From positions 434,001 to 498,000 of the forward strand of contig NZ_JAKKDV010000002.1 of NCBI RefSeq assembly GCF_021728415.1: a stretch of DNA of 64,000 nucleotides. The letters run 5' to 3'. The translations under genes and the position numbers were made by a program. The notes below the pieces were generated by a model that ran no database searches, was not told where the DNA came from, and was given only the letters and a program-made list of their open reading frames with translations. Positions 1 to 8,916 of the stretch are shown piece after piece (the stretch's first letter is position 1; the number at the start of each line of letters is the position of its first letter). Source of the stretch: Flaviramulus multivorans (lineage in GTDB: Bacteria; Bacteroidota; Bacteroidia; Flavobacteriales; Flavobacteriaceae).

Positions 1-1290
1 GAAGGCGAAGAAGCTAACGTTGTTAAAGATTTTTTAAATCAGAATACTGCCTTCAATAATATTTCTGGACATACGAGTATCGACTCCTTCATTGCTTCAC
101 TAGAAACCCCTAGAAAAATTTTAATGATGATAAAAGCAGGATCGGTTGTAGATGCTGTTATCAAACAACTAGAACCCTATTTGAATGCCGATGATATTCT
201 TATTGACGGAGGAAATTCACATTATTTAGATACTAAAAATAGGTATGAAGCACTTCAAAAAAAAGGCATACATTTTATAGGTTGTGGTATTTCTGGTGGT
301 GAGGAAGGCGCACGAAAAGGACCTTCTATGATGCCCGGTGGTAACATCCATAGTTATAGCTTAGTAGCACCTATCCTTGAAAAAATCTCTGCCCGGGACA
401 AAAACAATAAGGCTTGTTGTTGCTTTATAGCTAACAATGGTGCTGGTCATTTTGTAAAGATGATTCATAATGGTGTGGAGTATTCAGAAATGCAATTGCT
501 TGCAGAACTTTATGCCATCATGTCGCTAACAATGAGTAATGAAGATATTTCGAAAGTATTTTCTAATTGGAATAAAGGAGACCTATCAAGTTATTTATTA
601 GAAATTACTGCGAACATTTTAACCAAAAAAGAAGGTAATACCTATATTGTTGATACCATTTTAGATAAAGCTGGAAATAAAGGAACAGGAAGTTGGTCGA
701 GTAAAACAGCGCTAGAAATTGGCATTCCTACCACTATGATGACATCGGCTGTTTTTGCGCGTTATTTATCTTCATTTAAAGAAAAAAGAGTTCAACTTTC
801 ACAACATTTTACAAAAGAAAATAGAACTCCTGATATTCCAAATATTAAAGACCTTGAAAATGCCTATAGATTTGCAAGAATTATAAATCATCAGCAAGGA
901 TTTGACGTTATAAACGAAGCTGCAAAAGCTTATAATTGGACGATTAATTTATCTGAACTAGCTAGAATATGGACTAACGGTTGTATTATTAGGTCGGAGC
1001 TTATGCAACAAGTTTCTGAATTATTTAAAAATCAAACTAATCTATTTGATAATATTGATATTATAAACCAGTTAAAGTCGTTAGAGCCTTACATAGAAGA
1101 GGTTATCAAATCTGCTATTTCAAACAGAGTGCCGTTAGATACGTTTTGGTCTTCTTATAATTATTGGGTTTCTATGACCAGTGCAAAATTACCTGCGAAT
1201 ATAATACAGGCACAGCGTGATTATTTTGGCGCACATACTTATCAAAAGATTGATGCACCATTATCTCAATTTTTTCACACCAACTGGTAA
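1..1290 (+). CDS. gnd: 6-phosphogluconate dehydrogenase (decarboxylating), 5' end outside window
   Basis: Oxidatively decarboxylates 6-phosphogluconate to ribulose 5-phosphate in the cytosolic pentose phosphate pathway. The frame is open from base 1, so the gene starts upstream; the ATG at 124 is internal because the residues before it continue the fold. About 429 residues are visible and only the N-terminal GxGxMG Rossmann part is missing from a family length near 470. Visible signatures are GGNSHYLDT, the substrate loop GISGGEEGARKGPSMMPGG, the catalytic NGAGHFVKMIHNGVEY segment, GNKGTGSWS, and a normal C-terminus with FGAHTYQKID. gntP follows after 5 bases, so gluconate uptake and phosphogluconate use are probably cotranscribed; a gluconate kinase would be expected upstream, outside the window. 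Confidence 0.96.
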   Translation, partial: EGEEANVVKDFLNQNTAFNNISGHTSIDSFIASLETPRKILMMIKAGSVVDAVIKQLEPYLNADDILIDGGNSHYLDTKNRYEALQKKGIHFIGCGISGGEEGARKGPSMMPGGNIHSYSLVAPILEKISARDKNNKACCCFIANNGAGHFVKMIHNGVEYSEMQLLAELYAIMSLTMSNEDISKVFSNWNKGDLSSYLLEITANILTKKEGNTYIVDTILDKAGNKGTGSWSSKTALEIGIPTTMMTSAVFARYLSSFKEKRVQLSQHFTKENRTPDIPNIKDLENAYRFARIINHQQGFDVINEAAKAYNWTINLSELARIWTNGCIIRSELMQQVSELFKNQTNLFDNIDIINQLKSLEPYIEEVIKSAISNRVPLDTFWSSYNYWVSMTSAKLPANIIQAQRDYFGAHTYQKIDAPLSQFFHTNW

Positions 1291-1295
1291 AATTC

Positions 1296-2639
1296 ATGAT
1301 TGACTATACCCTTATTACCGCCGTATTTGTTGGAATAGCCGTATTACTTGTTTTAATACTTCGATTAAAAATTCAGGCCTTTATAGCATTACTCATAGCT
1401 AGTATTGTTGTTGGTGTCATTGCTGGTATGTCGCCAGAAACCATCATAAAAACCATGCAAGAAGGTATGGGAAACACCTTAGGTTTTGTTGCCTTGGTAG
1501 TTGGTTTAGGTGCTATGTTTGGTGCTATTTTAGAACATTCAGGTGGTGCCGAAGCTTTAGCAAATTATCTGCTTCAAAAATTTGGTGAAAAACGAGCGTC
1601 TTGGGCTTTAATGTTAACAGGCTTTTTTGTGGCAATTCCGGTGTTTTTTGATGTCGCTTTCATCATTTTAGTGCCTTTAATTTACTCATTACAACGTAAA
1701 ACCAAAAAGTCTCTATTGCTATATGGTATGCCACTTTTGGCTGGATTAGCCATTACTCATGCTTTTATTCCTCCTACTCCCGGACCCGTTGCAGTTGCCG
1801 ATATTTTAAAGGCAGATTTAGGTTGGGTTATTTTATTCGGTTTTATAGTTGGTATCCCAACAGCCATAGCCAGTGGACCCGTATTTGCAAAATATATTTC
1901 TGAAAAAATATATGTGGAAGCTCCAAAATTAACCAATACTAGAGATGATAATAATGATTTTCCAGGAGTTGGTGTCATACTATCCATTATAGGAATTCCA
2001 ATTGTATTAATTGTTGGAAATACATTACTCAACAGTCCTTTATTAGAAAGTTTTAATATTTCAGAAAACGTAAAATCGTGGTTAAAAATGATTGGTCATC
2101 CTTTTACCGCCTTAATCATAGCTAATATTATTGCTTGGTATGTTTTAGGAATACGAAGAAAAACCACGAAGACCATTTTATTAAAAATAACAACTGCATC
2201 GATGGCTCCTGCTGGTATAATCATTCTACTAACTGGTGCCGGTGGTGTTTTTAAACAAATGTTGGTAAACACTAAAACAGGCGAAATGTTAGCCAATTAT
2301 TTTGCCGATAAGGGAGTAAGTATTCTATTGTTCGCTTTTTTAGCGGCTGTTTTGGTTCGTATTTTACAAGGGTCTGCTACCGTTGCAATGATTACTGCTG
2401 CTGGTTTAACTGCGCCTTTGTTATTAGATGGGGTAACCGAAATTAACAAAGCACTTTTAGTAATTGCCATAGCATCAGGTGCCTCAATTATGTCTCATGT
2501 AAACGATAGCGGCTTTTGGTTGGTGAGTAAATATTTAGGGCTTACTGAAAAACAAACTTTTAAAAGTTGGACCGTTATGACCACGATTCTGGCATGTGTT
2601 GGTTTTTGTACGGTTTGTTTATTATGGACCCTATTTTAA
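1296..2639 (+). CDS. gntP: GntP-family gluconate:H+ symporter
   Basis: Inner-membrane permease of the GntP family, which takes up gluconate or related sugar acids by proton symport. The 447 residues match family length and are almost entirely hydrophobic helices. Family features seen are GLGAMFGAILEHSGGAEALA near residue 70, FVAIPVFFDVAFIILVPL near 110, HAFIPPTPGPVAVADIL near 155, and a C-terminal half with ILQGSATVAMITAAG and SHVNDSGFWLVSKYLG. It starts 5 bases after gnd, which supports gluconate rather than another organic acid as substrate; the exact substrate is inferred from this context. Confidence 0.92.
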   Translation: MIDYTLITAVFVGIAVLLVLILRLKIQAFIALLIASIVVGVIAGMSPETIIKTMQEGMGNTLGFVALVVGLGAMFGAILEHSGGAEALANYLLQKFGEKRASWALMLTGFFVAIPVFFDVAFIILVPLIYSLQRKTKKSLLLYGMPLLAGLAITHAFIPPTPGPVAVADILKADLGWVILFGFIVGIPTAIASGPVFAKYISEKIYVEAPKLTNTRDDNNDFPGVGVILSIIGIPIVLIVGNTLLNSPLLESFNISENVKSWLKMIGHPFTALIIANIIAWYVLGIRRKTTKTILLKITTASMAPAGIIILLTGAGGVFKQMLVNTKTGEMLANYFADKGVSILLFAFLAAVLVRILQGSATVAMITAAGLTAPLLLDGVTEINKALLVIAIASGASIMSHVNDSGFWLVSKYLGLTEKQTFKSWTVMTTILACVGFCTVCLLWTLF

Positions 2640-2680
2640 TTAATATTTTTCTTTAAAATATTTCGGATTGTAAAAAACAC

Positions 2681-2688
2681 TAATTTTG
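2681..2688 (+). promoter_or_regulatory. Candidate -7 box for the ATP-grasp operon
   Basis: TAATTTTG is a perfect TAnnTTTG Bacteroidetes -7 element, 33 bases before the ATG at 2722. No TTG at ideal -33 spacing is visible, so support rests on the -7 box and its position. Confidence 0.45.
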
Positions 2689-2721
2689 TGTAAAATTTAA
2701 TACGCTATAAGCGCCACTTTA

Positions 2722-4167
2722 ATGCAGAAATATATTGTTGTCAATCAACCAGATAAATGGAATTTTACGATTGAGAATATTACCGTGATTTCGTCACAAG
2801 ACTATCTAACAAATCCTAAATTTTCATTAGTACAAAAGGCTCGTATATTCAACCTTTGTAGAGAATATCATTACCAGTCAAAAGGATACTACGTTTCGCT
2901 TTTAGCCGAAGCCCGTGGGCATTTAGCGATTCCAACTGTAAAAAACATTGTCGATTTAAAAACCCTAAAACTAGTTAGAATTGTATCCGATGAGTTTGAT
3001 GATATTATTCAGCAAAGTCTAAAAAATATAAAATCTAGAGAGTTTACTTTAAGTATTTATTTCGGACAAAACGTAGCTCAAAAATATAAAGAGTTGAGTG
3101 CTTTATTTTACAAGCATTTTCAAGTTCCATTGTTTCGTGTAAAGTTTAGTTTCAACACAAAGTGGAACATACAAAGCGTCAAGGTTATTTCAGAATCTGA
3201 AATACCAAACGACCACTTCGAAAGTGTTCAAGAATTTGCAAATCAGTATTTCTCTAAAAAAAGATACGATACACCTAAATTAACCAAAAGCGATTTCGAT
3301 TTAGCCATTTTAGCAAACCCAAACGATCCTGCACCACCAAGCAACCCAAAAGGTTTGAAAAAGTTTATGGAGATTGCTGAAAAAATGAATATTTATGCTG
3401 AAATCATTGAACCCAAAGATTTATCGCAACTATCATCATTTGATGCCTTACTTATAAGACAAAGCACCGAAGTAAACAACGAAGCTTATGCCTTTGCCCG
3501 AAAAGCACAACAAGAAGGTATTGCTATAATAGATTACCCCGATGCTATTTTAAAATGCTGTAATAAAGTGTATATGGCGGAGGCGCTGCAAAATGCCAAT
3601 ATCAACACACCAAAAACCATTATTGTTCACAAAGACAACTTAAACGATGTTTTACACCACACAGGATTGCCTTGTGTACTTAAAGCACCAGATTCTACAT
3701 TTTCATTTGGGGTGAAAAAAGCCAAATCGAAAGAAGAGTTTAACCATTTAGCAAATACCATGTTAAAGGAATCTGATTTGATAATTGCTCAAGAATTTTG
3801 TCCTTCAGACTACGATTGGCGTATCGGTATTATAGATGGCGAACCCTTTTTTGCTTGTAAATACTATATGGCGAAAGGCCACTGGCAAATTTATAACTGG
3901 AAAGCTAAAAAGAAAGACGACCAAGATGGAGATGCAGATTGTTTACCTATTGAAGACGTACCAAAAAAAGTGCTAAAAATGGCTGTTAAGTCGGCGAAAT
4001 TAATTGGTGATGGCTTATTAGGTATTGATATTAAAGTTGTTAACGAAAAGCCCATGGTTATTGAAATTAACGACAACCCGAATATCGATTTTGGTGTTGA
4101 AGATGGGTATTACGGCGATTTGGTTTATACCAAAATTTTAACCGCTCTAAAAAACAGACTGGATTAA
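2722..4167 (+). CDS. RimK-family ATP-grasp ligase with N-terminal RLAN-type domain
   Basis: ATP-dependent carboxylate-amine ligase, expected to form an acyl-phosphate and join an amine to it. Residues 1 to about 195 resemble the N-terminal domain that precedes some RimK-like ATP-grasps. Residues about 200-480 are the ATP-grasp fold: LLIRQSTEVNNEAYAFARKA, IIDYPDAILKCCNKVYMAEAL, PCVLKAPDSTFSFGVKKA (nucleotide lysine), IAQEFCPSDYDWRIGIIDG, and the Mg-binding GIDIKVVNEKPMVIEINDNPN. At 481 residues it is longer than E. coli RimK (about 300), so it is not simply the S6 glutamate ligase. It is followed after one base by a GCS2-type ligase and then an amidohydrolase, which suggests a peptide-like small molecule or protein tag. 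The substrate is unknown. Confidence 0.9.
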   Translation: MQKYIVVNQPDKWNFTIENITVISSQDYLTNPKFSLVQKARIFNLCREYHYQSKGYYVSLLAEARGHLAIPTVKNIVDLKTLKLVRIVSDEFDDIIQQSLKNIKSREFTLSIYFGQNVAQKYKELSALFYKHFQVPLFRVKFSFNTKWNIQSVKVISESEIPNDHFESVQEFANQYFSKKRYDTPKLTKSDFDLAILANPNDPAPPSNPKGLKKFMEIAEKMNIYAEIIEPKDLSQLSSFDALLIRQSTEVNNEAYAFARKAQQEGIAIIDYPDAILKCCNKVYMAEALQNANINTPKTIIVHKDNLNDVLHHTGLPCVLKAPDSTFSFGVKKAKSKEEFNHLANTMLKESDLIIAQEFCPSDYDWRIGIIDGEPFFACKYYMAKGHWQIYNWKAKKKDDQDGDADCLPIEDVPKKVLKMAVKSAKLIGDGLLGIDIKVVNEKPMVIEINDNPNIDFGVEDGYYGDLVYTKILTALKNRLD

Positions 4168-4168
4168 T

Positions 4169-5395
4169 ATGGGCAAAAAATATCACTTATTTGAAGTTTT
4201 TGGTATTGAGTTGGAATATATGCTCGTTTATAATTCCGATTTTAAGGTTGCTCCTATTGTTGATGAATTATTAAGGCTAAAAAATAATGGCGTTATTGAC
4301 GATATAGACAACGGCGCTATCGCTTGGAGCAACGAACTCGTGGCACATGTGGTGGAATTAAAAACCAACGGCCCCACTAAAGATTTGAACACGCTAGCCG
4401 ATGCATTTCATAATAATATACAGGAAATCAACAGCATTTTAAGTTCAATACATGCGCAATTGTTACCTACGGCAGCACATCCTTTAATGAATCCTGCAAC
4501 GGATATGGAGCTTTGGAAACACAGTTATAGCGAGGTTTACGCACTTTACAATCGTATTTTTAATTGTAGAGGTCATGGTTGGAGCAACGTACAAAGCACA
4601 CATATTAATTTACCATTTTTTGATGATGATGAATTTGAAAAACTGCATGCCGCCATTCGCATAATTTTACCTTTAATTCCCGGTTTGTGTGCCAGTTCAC
4701 CTATTTTAGAAGGAAAAAACACAGGATTTAAAGACACCCGATTGGAGTATTATAAAACCAATCAAAAGGAAATTCCTGAAATGACCGGGTTGGTAATTCC
4801 AGAGCAAGTATTTTCTAAAAAAGCGTATCAAGAATCTATTTTCAACCCTATAAATAAGGCGATAAAACCCCATGATACCGAAGATATTTTAGACCATTAT
4901 TTTCTTAACTCGCGTGGTGCCATTGCGCGTTTTGATAGAAATGCTATTGAAATTAGATTGGTAGATATACAAGAATGTCCGCAAGCTGATATCGCCATTT
5001 GTGTTTTTATTATTGAAGTGGTTAAGCTTTTAGTAAGCGAGCAAACTTCTACATTAAGCACGCAAAAATCGTGGACTAAAGAAGCCCTTTTTGCTATTTT
5101 AAACCCAACTATTAAAGCGGGCGAAAATTATATAGTTTCAGATTTAAAGTACCTTAATTTGTTTCAAATAGAGCAAGCCTGTACCGTTCAAGATATATGG
5201 AAACAACTTTACAATCTGGTAAAACCTGATATTGATACAAGCCATCATTTTGCTATTGAAACCATATTATCAAAAGGCACATTGGCCACACGTATTTTAA
5301 AGGCTATGGCGCACGATTTTTCAGAAACCCATATCAAATCAGTTTACAAAAAGTTAGCGCATTGTTTGCAAGAAAATAAACTGTTTGTCCCGTGA
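4169..5395 (+). CDS. Glutamate-cysteine ligase family 2 (GCS2-type) carboxylate-amine ligase
   Basis: Glutamine-synthetase-fold ligase of the GCS2/YbdK superfamily, which couples ATP hydrolysis to amide bond formation, classically at the gamma-carboxylate of glutamate. Seen are the N-terminal metal/substrate motif FGIELEYMLV (residues 10-19), VVELKTNGP near 66, the STHINLPF strand near 150, ILEGKNTGFKDTRLEYYK near 188, and RFDRNAIEIRLVDIQECP near 265. The 408 residues are within family range. It is one base downstream of the ATP-grasp gene and overlaps the next gene by 4 bases, so the three proteins are very likely made together. True glutathione synthesis is possible but not shown; the accompanying amidohydrolase argues for a different conjugate. 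Confidence 0.88.
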   Translation: MGKKYHLFEVFGIELEYMLVYNSDFKVAPIVDELLRLKNNGVIDDIDNGAIAWSNELVAHVVELKTNGPTKDLNTLADAFHNNIQEINSILSSIHAQLLPTAAHPLMNPATDMELWKHSYSEVYALYNRIFNCRGHGWSNVQSTHINLPFFDDDEFEKLHAAIRIILPLIPGLCASSPILEGKNTGFKDTRLEYYKTNQKEIPEMTGLVIPEQVFSKKAYQESIFNPINKAIKPHDTEDILDHYFLNSRGAIARFDRNAIEIRLVDIQECPQADIAICVFIIEVVKLLVSEQTSTLSTQKSWTKEALFAILNPTIKAGENYIVSDLKYLNLFQIEQACTVQDIWKQLYNLVKPDIDTSHHFAIETILSKGTLATRILKAMAHDFSETHIKSVYKKLAHCLQENKLFVP

Positions 5396-6072
5396 AACTG
5401 ATTCTAACTTGTGAACATGGAGGAAACGACATTCCTAAACCGTATCAACCATACTTTAAAGGGTCGCAATTAGTTTTAAACTCGCATCGGGGTTTCGATT
5501 TAGGTGCTTTAGATTTGTTTAAAACCTTAGAACCGCTTGCTGATTATACTTTACATTCTGAAATTAGCCGATTGCTTATAGAACTTAATCGGTCGTTGCA
5601 CCACCCAAAGTTGTTTTCAGAATTCACCAAAACACTTTCAAAAGCTGACAAATCAGCCCTGATACAATCGCATTATTTGGTATATAGAAACCAAGTTGAA
5701 ACTACCATATGCCAATGGATTGAATCGGGCGAACCCGTTTTACATATTTCGGTGCATTCGTTTACACCGATTTTAAACAATACAGAAAGACATGCCGATA
5801 TAGGGTTGCTTTACGACTCTAAAAACATAGTTGAAAAAGCGTTTTGTAAAACATTTAAAAACGCGCTTAAAACGGTAAACCCTAACCTCAACGTACGTTT
5901 TAATTACCCCTATTTAGGAAAAGCTGATGGGTTTACCACTTATTTACGCAAACAGTTTACATCAAATTATATAGGGATTGAAATAGAAGTCAACCAAAAA
6001 TATGTTGCAAACACCCAGTTACAAACAGAATTAAAAACTTCTATATTTTCGGCTTTAAAAAATTTCAACTAA
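5392..6072 (+). CDS. N-formylglutamate amidohydrolase family protein
   Basis: Family of Zn-dependent amidohydrolases related to HutG-type N-formylglutamate deformylase. The start is a GTG at 5392 that overlaps the preceding stop (GTGA), giving MKLILTCEHGGNDIP with the characteristic CEHGG motif. Other family marks are HRGFDLGAL (residues 33-41), LIELNRSLHH near 65, and SVHSFTPILN near 123, whose histidines probably bind metal. The 226-residue length fits. There is no histidine-degradation gene nearby; it lies in an operon with two amide-forming ligases, so it more likely trims or hydrolyses the product or a precursor of that pathway than acts in the Hut pathway. Confidence 0.87.
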   Translation: MKLILTCEHGGNDIPKPYQPYFKGSQLVLNSHRGFDLGALDLFKTLEPLADYTLHSEISRLLIELNRSLHHPKLFSEFTKTLSKADKSALIQSHYLVYRNQVETTICQWIESGEPVLHISVHSFTPILNNTERHADIGLLYDSKNIVEKAFCKTFKNALKTVNPNLNVRFNYPYLGKADGFTTYLRKQFTSNYIGIEIEVNQKYVANTQLQTELKTSIFSALKNFN

Positions 6073-6120
6073 CTTCGTTCTTATCTGGTATAAACCAAAT
6101 TTTACAATAAAAAACTGATT

Positions 6121-6600
6121 TTGAAAATTTTAAATATTATTGGCATAGGTATTTTTACATTTCTTTCGATTTATGAGTTCTCTGGACTTATGGAATACCT
6201 ATCCGAGCAACTACTTTTTATTAATTTACCTTATTCACTATCAATACTCTGGCTACCCGAACTGATTGGTTTGCTAGCTTATTTAATTTTATTGATATGG
6301 GCAATTAATAAAATAAAGAATTTAATTCCGATAAGTTCTAGTAAGACTTTTGCGATTTCAATAATGATTTTCTTTATTTTATTATTAGTGAAATTTATAT
6401 ACTCTTTTTATGGAACAGGATTATTATTCGAGAGATTTCCAGTTGAGTTTGATGCTTTTCATAAGTTGAGAGATGAGAACCAGCAATTACAACGAATTAT
6501 GGGATTTTTTCCTATATTAAAGTATTTAATTCTTGCATTAATATTATACTTTAATAAAAAACTAGATTTTAACGACGTGAATAATTTACAGCTTAGCTAG
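6121..6600 (+). CDS. Small four-helix membrane protein of unknown function
   Basis: I do not recognise this protein. The frame begins with TTG at 6121 (MKILNIIGIGIFTFLSIYEF), which places a hydrophobic helix at residues 3-20; no ATG occurs before the first helix. Further hydrophobic segments lie near residues 43-65, 76-97 and 128-145, with a charged tail KKLDFNDVNNLQ. The 159 residues would form an inner-membrane protein. It follows the amidohydrolase gene by 48 bases on the same strand and could share its transcript, but base use looks more AT-rich and nothing links it functionally. Confidence 0.6.
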   Translation: MKILNIIGIGIFTFLSIYEFSGLMEYLSEQLLFINLPYSLSILWLPELIGLLAYLILLIWAINKIKNLIPISSSKTFAISIMIFFILLLVKFIYSFYGTGLLFERFPVEFDAFHKLRDENQQLQRIMGFFPILKYLILALILYFNKKLDFNDVNNLQLS

Positions 6601-6617
6601 TCTAAACTATGAATTAT

Positions 6618-7304
6618 TCACAATTTCAACAGTAAATTCGGGTCAGGACAATTCGTTTTAAAAAATGCCAAATCTTGTTTACTACAAACACCTGGGTAGT
6701 CGCCTACAAATCCCTGTAAATCTTTTATTATTTGAAAATGCAAATGTGGCGGGTAATCGCCATTTACCGTAGCATCTCCTAAAGTAGCTATTTGCTCCCC
6801 TCGTTTAAAAACGTTTCCAACTTCTAAATTGTCTATCGATGACACGCTCAAATGGCCATAAAGTGTATAAAATTCAATGGCTTTAATATGGTGTTTTAAA
6901 ATTATGGTGGGTCCATAATCGCCATAATTGATATTGTTTTTAAAGCTATGTACGGTGGCATCTAAAGGTGCAAAAATAGGTGTATTGGCTTCGCTCCATA
7001 AATCGATACCCAAATGGATGTTGCGCTCTTCGGCTTCGGTATTGTTAAAATGCTTACTGCGTTTATAAATAGTTCTTACTTCTAAATAACCACCAAAAGC
7101 AACTTTAGCATTCTGTTTTTTAATGTGGTTATGAATATACGTTTCTAGTTTTGACGACGACGAAACATCAACAGTATCTAACTCCGTATTGGCTTCGGAC
7201 AAATCTAAAAGTGTGTATTGTGCTTTTGAGATGGATGCATCCAACACATGGCAGGATTTTAGACTTATGTTTTTTAAAAAATCTGTAAAACTTTTAGATT
7301 TCAT
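6618..7304 (-). CDS. M23-family peptidoglycan DD-metallopeptidase
   Basis: LytM/M23-type Zn endopeptidase domain, which in the family cleaves peptide crosslinks of the cell wall. The metal ligands are visible in HLGIDLW (about residue 97; HxxxD) and HLHFQ (about residue 185; HxH), with the intervening LYGHLS strand. No clear signal peptide or transmembrane helix is present in the 228 residues; the N-terminal 75 residues are not an obvious domain, so export is uncertain. The gene is convergent with the membrane protein gene and lies downstream of rimO on the same strand, separated by a palindromic repeat. Confidence 0.85.
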   Translation of the reverse strand: MKSKSFTDFLKNISLKSCHVLDASISKAQYTLLDLSEANTELDTVDVSSSSKLETYIHNHIKKQNAKVAFGGYLEVRTIYKRSKHFNNTEAEERNIHLGIDLWSEANTPIFAPLDATVHSFKNNINYGDYGPTIILKHHIKAIEFYTLYGHLSVSSIDNLEVGNVFKRGEQIATLGDATVNGDYPPHLHFQIIKDLQGFVGDYPGVCSKQDLAFFKTNCPDPNLLLKL

Positions 7305-7329
7305 TAATCAAAATTAAGAAACTTTATAA

Positions 7330-7372
7330 GTTCTCGATACATCCCGATGAAAAATCGGGACACTCGAACTAA
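7330..7372. repeat. REP-like hairpin repeat with TCCCGAT/ATCGGGA arms
   Basis: TCCCGAT (7342-7348) pairs with ATCGGGA (7354-7360) around a short GAAAA loop, flanked by TTCTCGATAC and CACTCGAACT, which are imperfectly complementary. It sits between rimO and the M23 gene and encodes nothing. It resembles dispersed palindromes in other flavobacterial genomes, from memory and not checked. Confidence 0.6.
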
Positions 7373-7404
7373 CAAAACTTTGTACTAATATACCAAGTCA
7401 ATTT

Positions 7405-8709
7405 CTAATTTACAACTTCACCGTAAAGGTCGAAATCTTCGGCTTCAATAATTTTAACCTTCGCAAATTCGCCCGTTTTCAAGTAGGTTTTGGTGGCATC
7501 AATCAACACCTCATTATCCACATCTGGGGAATCAAACTCCGTTCTACCAACAAAGTAATTACCTTCTTTACGGTCAATAACCACTTTAAACTCCTGCCCT
7601 ATTTTTTGTTGATTGAGTTCCCAAGATATTTGCGATTGAATTTCCATAATTTGGTTGGCTCTTTCAATTTTCACGTCTTCAGGAACGTCATCTTCCAAAT
7701 TATAAGCATGTGTATTTTCTTCATGCGAATAGGTAAAACAACCCAAACGCTCAAAACGCATATCGGTAACCCATTGTTTTAATTCTTGAAAATGCGCTTC
7801 GGTTTCACCAGGATACCCAACAATAAGCGTGGTTCTAATAGTCATTTCTGGTACTTTGGCTCTAAATTCTTGTAATAACTGTGTTGTTTTTTCTTTAGTC
7901 GTTCCGCGACGCATACTTTTTAAAATGCTATCGGAAATGTGTTGTAACGGAATATCTAAATAATTGCAAATTTTAGGTTCGCGCTTCATCACATCCAAAA
8001 CATCCATTGGAAACCCAGTTGGGAATGCGTAATGCAAGCGAATCCACTCCACGCCATCAACTTTTACGAGTGCTTCCAATAACTCCGCAAGATTTCGCTT
8101 TTTATATAAATCAAGACCATAATAGGTTAAATCTTGAGCTATCAAAATCAATTCTTTAACTCCTTTTGTAGCTAGTTTTTCAGCTTCAATAACAATTTCT
8201 TCAATGGGCGTGCTTCGGTGTTTTCCACGCATAATAGGAATCGCACAAAAACTACATGGTCTGTCGCAACCTTCGGCTATTTTTAAATAAGCATAATTTT
8301 TTGGTGTGGTCGTTAAACGCTCACCAATAAGCTCGTGTTTGTAGTCAGCCCCTAAAGCTTTTAGCAATAATGGGAGTTCTGTAGTACCGAAATACTCATC
8401 TACATTAGGAATTTCCTTTTGCAAATCAGGTTTATAACGCTCACTCAAACAACCTGTAACAAAAACTTTATCAACATCGCCATCTTCCTTTTTTTGCATA
8501 AACTCTAAAATGGTGTTCACACTCTCTTCTTTGGCATTATTGATAAAACCACAAGTGTTAATAACCACAATATTACCCTCTTCTTCATGAACCACATCCT
8601 TTCCGCTGGCCTTTAATTGACCCATAAGTACCTCGCTGTCGTAAACATTTTTACTACAACCGAGCGTTACTACATTTATCTTGTTCTTTTTTAGAGTTTT
8701 GGTGCGCAT
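7405..8709 (-). CDS. rimO: Ribosomal protein S12 methylthiotransferase RimO
   Basis: Radical-SAM enzyme that adds a methylthio group to the conserved aspartate of ribosomal protein S12 (uS12). Domain order fits: N-terminal UPF0004 domain with VTLGCSKNVYDSE and the Fe-S cysteines (INTCGF, TGCLSERY), then the radical-SAM motif CDRPCSFCAIP (CxxxCxxC) near residue 144, the TIM-barrel core, and a C-terminal TRAM domain. The 434 residues match RimO rather than MiaB, and TLGCSKN with the short linker is typical of RimO. Translation starts at ATG 8709. Confidence 0.95.
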   Translation of the reverse strand: MRTKTLKKNKINVVTLGCSKNVYDSEVLMGQLKASGKDVVHEEEGNIVVINTCGFINNAKEESVNTILEFMQKKEDGDVDKVFVTGCLSERYKPDLQKEIPNVDEYFGTTELPLLLKALGADYKHELIGERLTTTPKNYAYLKIAEGCDRPCSFCAIPIMRGKHRSTPIEEIVIEAEKLATKGVKELILIAQDLTYYGLDLYKKRNLAELLEALVKVDGVEWIRLHYAFPTGFPMDVLDVMKREPKICNYLDIPLQHISDSILKSMRRGTTKEKTTQLLQEFRAKVPEMTIRTTLIVGYPGETEAHFQELKQWVTDMRFERLGCFTYSHEENTHAYNLEDDVPEDVKIERANQIMEIQSQISWELNQQKIGQEFKVVIDRKEGNYFVGRTEFDSPDVDNEVLIDATKTYLKTGEFAKVKIIEAEDFDLYGEVVN

Positions 8710-8729
8710 ACTTTCTATAAATCAGGGCG

Positions 8730-8737
8730 CAAAGATA
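8730..8737 (-). promoter_or_regulatory. Candidate -7 box for rimO
   Basis: On the minus strand this reads TATCTTTG, a perfect TAnnTTTG element 20 bases before the rimO ATG. No good -33 TTG is visible. Confidence 0.45.
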
Positions 8738-8800
8738 CGGAATGATTAACGATTTATTTATCATTTTTTTGCTTTGGTAAATCATATCATTAAAAGCGAG

Positions 8801-8827
8801 ATTCCTGCCTTAGTAGGAATGACAATT
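8801..8827. repeat. REP-like hairpin repeat, ATTCCTGC family
   Basis: ATTCCTGC pairs with GTAGGAAT (one G-T wobble) around a 4-base loop and is followed by GACAAT. A second member with the same architecture and tail (ATTCCCGC/GCGGGAAT, then GACAAT) lies at 42732-42757. It lies between the divergent rimO and serine hydrolase genes. Confidence 0.6.
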
Positions 8828-8882
8828 AAGGCTGATACTCGATTAAACCTAATGTGCAGTTTTTTTTCAATTAAACCTTTTA

Positions 8883-8890
8883 TATATTTG
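8883..8890 (+). promoter_or_regulatory. Candidate -7 box for the serine hydrolase gene
   Basis: TATATTTG is a perfect TAnnTTTG match 26 bases before ATG 8917. A -33 TTG at standard spacing is not obvious because the upstream sequence is a T-run. Confidence 0.45.
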
Positions 8891-8916
8891 AGAGTCCAAA
8901 TTTGAAAGCCTACATT

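Noticed and set aside
1757-2296. Opposite-strand ORFs within gntP, and similar antisense frames in rpoB, rpoC, ftsY and htpG
   Set aside because: They lie antisense to well-supported genes, have no family resemblance and no start signals.
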